Assembly: GCF_900112355.1 (NCBI RefSeq)
Contig: NZ_FOLM01000007.1
Location: 124,001-188,000 of the forward strand
Reading direction: 5' to 3'
Length of the DNA: 64,000 nt
From: Streptomyces aidingensis
GTDB lineage: Bacteria; Actinomycetota; Actinomycetes; Streptomycetales; Streptomycetaceae
The position numbers and the translations under genes were made by a program. Below, piece after piece: positions 61,937 to 64,000 of the stretch (positions are counted from its first letter, which is position 1; each line of letters starts with the position of its first letter). The notes beneath the pieces are model-generated. The model was not told the DNA's origin, did no database searches, and saw nothing but the letters and a program-made list of their open reading frames with translations.

Positions 61937-63735
61937 AAGCCCGCCTCCGGAGTGCCGTGGGCGTCGCCCCGCCCCGGTTCGACCCCGCCACCCACGAACA
62001 CGTCACCACCCTCCCGGTCGGCGGCCCGGCCACCGTCCGGGCCTACACCGCCGAGCTGCTGCGCCGGCACCGCCGGGCCTTCCTGCTGCTGGCCGGGGTC
62101 AACGCGCTGGCCGTGCTGGCCTCGATGGCCGGCCCCTATCTGCTGGGCGGGGTGGTGGACGACCTGGCGGCCGGGGTCCGCGACCTGGACCTGGGCCGCA
62201 CCCTGGCCCTGTTCGGCGTGGCCCTGGCCGTGCAGGCGTTCTTCGTCCGCCTGGTCCGGCTGCGCGGCGCGGTGCTCGGCGAGCGGATGCTGGCCGACCT
62301 GCGGGAGGACTTCCTGGTCCGCTCGGTCGCCCTGCCGCCCGGGGTGCTGGAGCGGGCCGGCACCGGCGATCTGCTGGCCCGCATCAACACCGACATCGAC
62401 CGGCTCGCGCAGGCCATGCGGGAGGCCGTGCCGCAGCTCGCCATCGCCGTGGTGTGGGCCGGGCTGCTGCTCGGCGGCATCCTGTTCACCGCCCCGGTGC
62501 TGGGCCTGGGCATCCTGCTGGCGCTGCCGCTGCTGCTGGCGGTCTGCCGCTGGTACTACCGCCGGGCACCGGCCGGTTACCGCTCCGAGTCGGCCGGCTA
62601 CGCGGCGGTGGCCGCGGCCCTGGCCGAGACCGTGGACGCCGGCCGCACCATCGAGGCACACCGGCTGGAGCGGCGCCGGGTGGAGCTCTCCGACCTCCGG
62701 GTCCGGCAGTGGACGGCCTGGGAGCGGTACACCATGTGGCTGCGCTCGGTGCTCATCCCGGCGGTCAACGTCTACCACGCGATGGTGCTCAGCGGGGTGC
62801 TGCTGTTCGGCGGCTTCGCCGTGCTCCAGGGCTGGCTGACGCCCGGCGCGCTGACCACCGGGGCGCTGCTGGCCCAGATGCTGATCGAGCCGGTCGGCAT
62901 GATCCTGCGCTGGTTCGACGAGCTCCAGGTGGCCCAGGTGTCGCTGGCCCGACTGGTGGGCGTACGGGAGGTGGAGACCGCGGCGCAGGACGGCGCCGAG
63001 CGGCCCGAAGGCCGGGAACTGGCCGCGGACCGGGTCCGGTTCGGCTATCTGGACGGCATCGATGTGCTGCACGAGGTCTCCCTGCTGATCCGGCCCGGCA
63101 CCAGGCTGGCCCTGGTGGGCCCCTCCGGCGCGGGCAAGTCCACCCTGGGCCGGCTGCTGGCCGGCATCTACGGGCCCCGGGCCGGCCGGGTCACCCTGGG
63201 CGGTGCCCGGCTGGCCGCCATGCCCGCCGAGCGGGTGCGTGAGCAGGTCACCCTGGTCAACCAGGAGCACCATGTGTTCGTCGGGCCGCTGCGGGACAAT
63301 CTGCTGCTGGCCCGGGCGGACTCCTCGGACGAGGATATCTGGTCGGCGCTGCGCGCGGTCGGCGCCGAGGGCTGGGCCGCGGCCCTGCCCGGCGGCCTGG
63401 ACAGCGAGGTCGGCTCCGGCGGACTCACCGTCACCCCGGCCCAGGCGCAGCAGATCGCCCTGGCCCGGCTGGTGCTGGCCGACCCGCACACCCTGGTGCT
63501 GGACGAGGCCACCTCGCTGCTCGATCCGCGGGCGGCCCGGGATCTGGAACGCTCGCTGGCCCGGGTGCTGGACGGCCGCACGGTGATCGCCATCGCCCAC
63601 CGCCTGCACACCGCGCATGACGCCGATCTGATCGCGGTGGTGGAGGACGGCCGGATCACCGAGTACGGCAGCCACGACGAGCTGGTCGCGGCGGACGGCG
63701 CCTACGCCGCCCTGTGGCGCTCCTGGCACGGCTGA
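61933..63735 (+). CDS. ABC exporter half-molecule with degenerate signature
   Basis: 600 residues. Six helices (FLLLAGVNALAVLASMAGPYLLGGVVDDLA ... ALTTGALLAQMLIEPVGMIL), then an NBD with intact Walker A (LVGPSGAGKSTLGRLL near 395), Walker B (TLVLDEATSLLD) and H-loop (VIAIAHRLHTAHD), but the signature LSGGQ reads LTVTPAQAQQ. It complements the upstream subunit, so a heterodimer would have one complete ATP site. GTG start overlapping the upstream TGA. Substrate unknown; it could be a peptide or lipid. Confidence 0.92.
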   Translation: MKARLRSAVGVAPPRFDPATHEHVTTLPVGGPATVRAYTAELLRRHRRAFLLLAGVNALAVLASMAGPYLLGGVVDDLAAGVRDLDLGRTLALFGVALAVQAFFVRLVRLRGAVLGERMLADLREDFLVRSVALPPGVLERAGTGDLLARINTDIDRLAQAMREAVPQLAIAVVWAGLLLGGILFTAPVLGLGILLALPLLLAVCRWYYRRAPAGYRSESAGYAAVAAALAETVDAGRTIEAHRLERRRVELSDLRVRQWTAWERYTMWLRSVLIPAVNVYHAMVLSGVLLFGGFAVLQGWLTPGALTTGALLAQMLIEPVGMILRWFDELQVAQVSLARLVGVREVETAAQDGAERPEGRELAADRVRFGYLDGIDVLHEVSLLIRPGTRLALVGPSGAGKSTLGRLLAGIYGPRAGRVTLGGARLAAMPAERVREQVTLVNQEHHVFVGPLRDNLLLARADSSDEDIWSALRAVGAEGWAAALPGGLDSEVGSGGLTVTPAQAQQIALARLVLADPHTLVLDEATSLLDPRAARDLERSLARVLDGRTVIAIAHRLHTAHDADLIAVVEDGRITEYGSHDELVAADGAYAALWRSWHG

Positions 63736-63750
63736 CCGGCCGGCCCGGCG

Positions 63751-63786
63751 GCGGGCGGACCCGGAGAAGGCACCGGGTCCGCCCGC
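63751..63786 (+). terminator. hairpin after the ABC pair
   Basis: GCGGGCGGACCCGG (63751-63764) pairs perfectly with 63773-63786 around an 8-base loop, 16 bp after the stop. Confidence 0.8.
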
Positions 63787-63963
63787 CGGCGTGCCCGGGC
63801 ACCGGTGCGCAGAATCCGTGCACAATCCCGCACACACGGCCGGACAACGCCGGATATGGCAGCGCAAACCGAAAAGCCCGGCAAACCGTCCGAGCGGTCG
63901 GCGCGAATAGCCCGAATGGCGGAAAACGGCGCGACATGGAACCCCGGATACGGCCCGGGGGTA

Positions 63964-64000
63964 CCGTTCTGGCTGTCACGCCAGAACGGGAGCCAGTATG
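63964..64000 (+). promoter_or_regulatory. operator-like palindrome and start of a further gene at the window edge
   Basis: CCGTTCTGGC (63964-63973), TGTCAC, GCCAGAACGG (63980-63989) is a perfect 10+10 inverted repeat. It is followed by GGGAG and the final bases ATG (63998-64000), so a rightward gene probably begins here and runs out of the window. The palindrome may be its operator. The 177 bp before it hold nothing recognisable beyond the terminator. Confidence 0.45.

Overview
The window is about 73% G+C by eye and reads as chromosomal DNA of a Streptomyces or very close relative. The supporting genes are RbpA, MurT/GatD, a polyprenol-phosphate mannosyltransferase followed by apolipoprotein N-acyltransferase, an SSI-type protease inhibitor, an AmfS/SapB-type lanthipeptide, an exact CebR box and DasR-like sites at a chitinase promoter. 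From memory, the order rbpA - fxsA - ppm - lnt - amidohydrolase - Lrp - acyl-CoA dehydrogenase ... hisG - hisE - ribH - ribBA - (ribM) - ribE matches the conserved Streptomyces core. I could not run a comparison.

Layout. 0-6.3 kb: methyltransferase, MerR regulator and an NmrA-type oxidoreductase behind a MerR/SoxR-like promoter; a membrane-anchored ligand-binding protein with a large P-loop ATPase; then two head-to-head gene remnants (VKOR and class V aminotransferase). 6.5-10.1 kb: a class III lanthipeptide locus (LuxR/AmfR-type regulator, 41-aa precursor, LanKC synthetase) with no transporter genes. 10.2-20.4 kb: bioA, CtaG-like protein, murT-gatD, an FtsK-like pair, XRE-cupin regulator, a divergent MocR/YczE pair, and rbpA behind a sigma-R type promoter. 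20.6-30.3 kb: fxsA-ppm-lnt operon, amidohydrolase, Lrp regulator, acyl-CoA dehydrogenase, C39-like peptidase. 30.4-36.8 kb: uridine-kinase-like P-loop protein, an orphan EccA-like ATPase, a DUF6529/Rieske/COG4315 redox operon, and an SRPBCC/TetR pair around a long operator. 36.8-43.1 kb: one leftward operon, ribD-ribE-(ribM remnant)-ribBA-ribH-hisE-hisG-PH-domain protein, led by an FMN riboswitch.

43.4-48.5 kb is the most unusual part. A secreted GH18 chitinase gene is split in mid-domain by a 2.6-kb element. The element is flanked by an 11-bp direct repeat (tgtcgtacgac), and its two ends are imperfect inverted repeats, as expected for the attP of a large serine integrase. It carries only four genes: an integrase C-terminal-like protein with two HTH units in place of the catalytic domain, a GntR regulator, and two small proteins. 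Joining the outer sequences at the repeat restores an uninterrupted 798-residue chitinase frame.

48.6-57.8 kb: a ROK regulator/MFS pair, an FAD oxidoreductase, a secreted GH9 cellulase under a CebR box, an SSI-type inhibitor and a DUF1772/TetR pair. 57.9-63.7 kb: a membrane alpha/beta hydrolase and two overlapping ABC exporter half-molecules whose nucleotide-binding motifs are degenerate in a complementary way. A further gene seems to begin at the last three bases of the window.

Several loci show decay or rearrangement: the VKOR/aminotransferase junction, the ribM remnant, the split chitinase and the missing lanthipeptide exporter.
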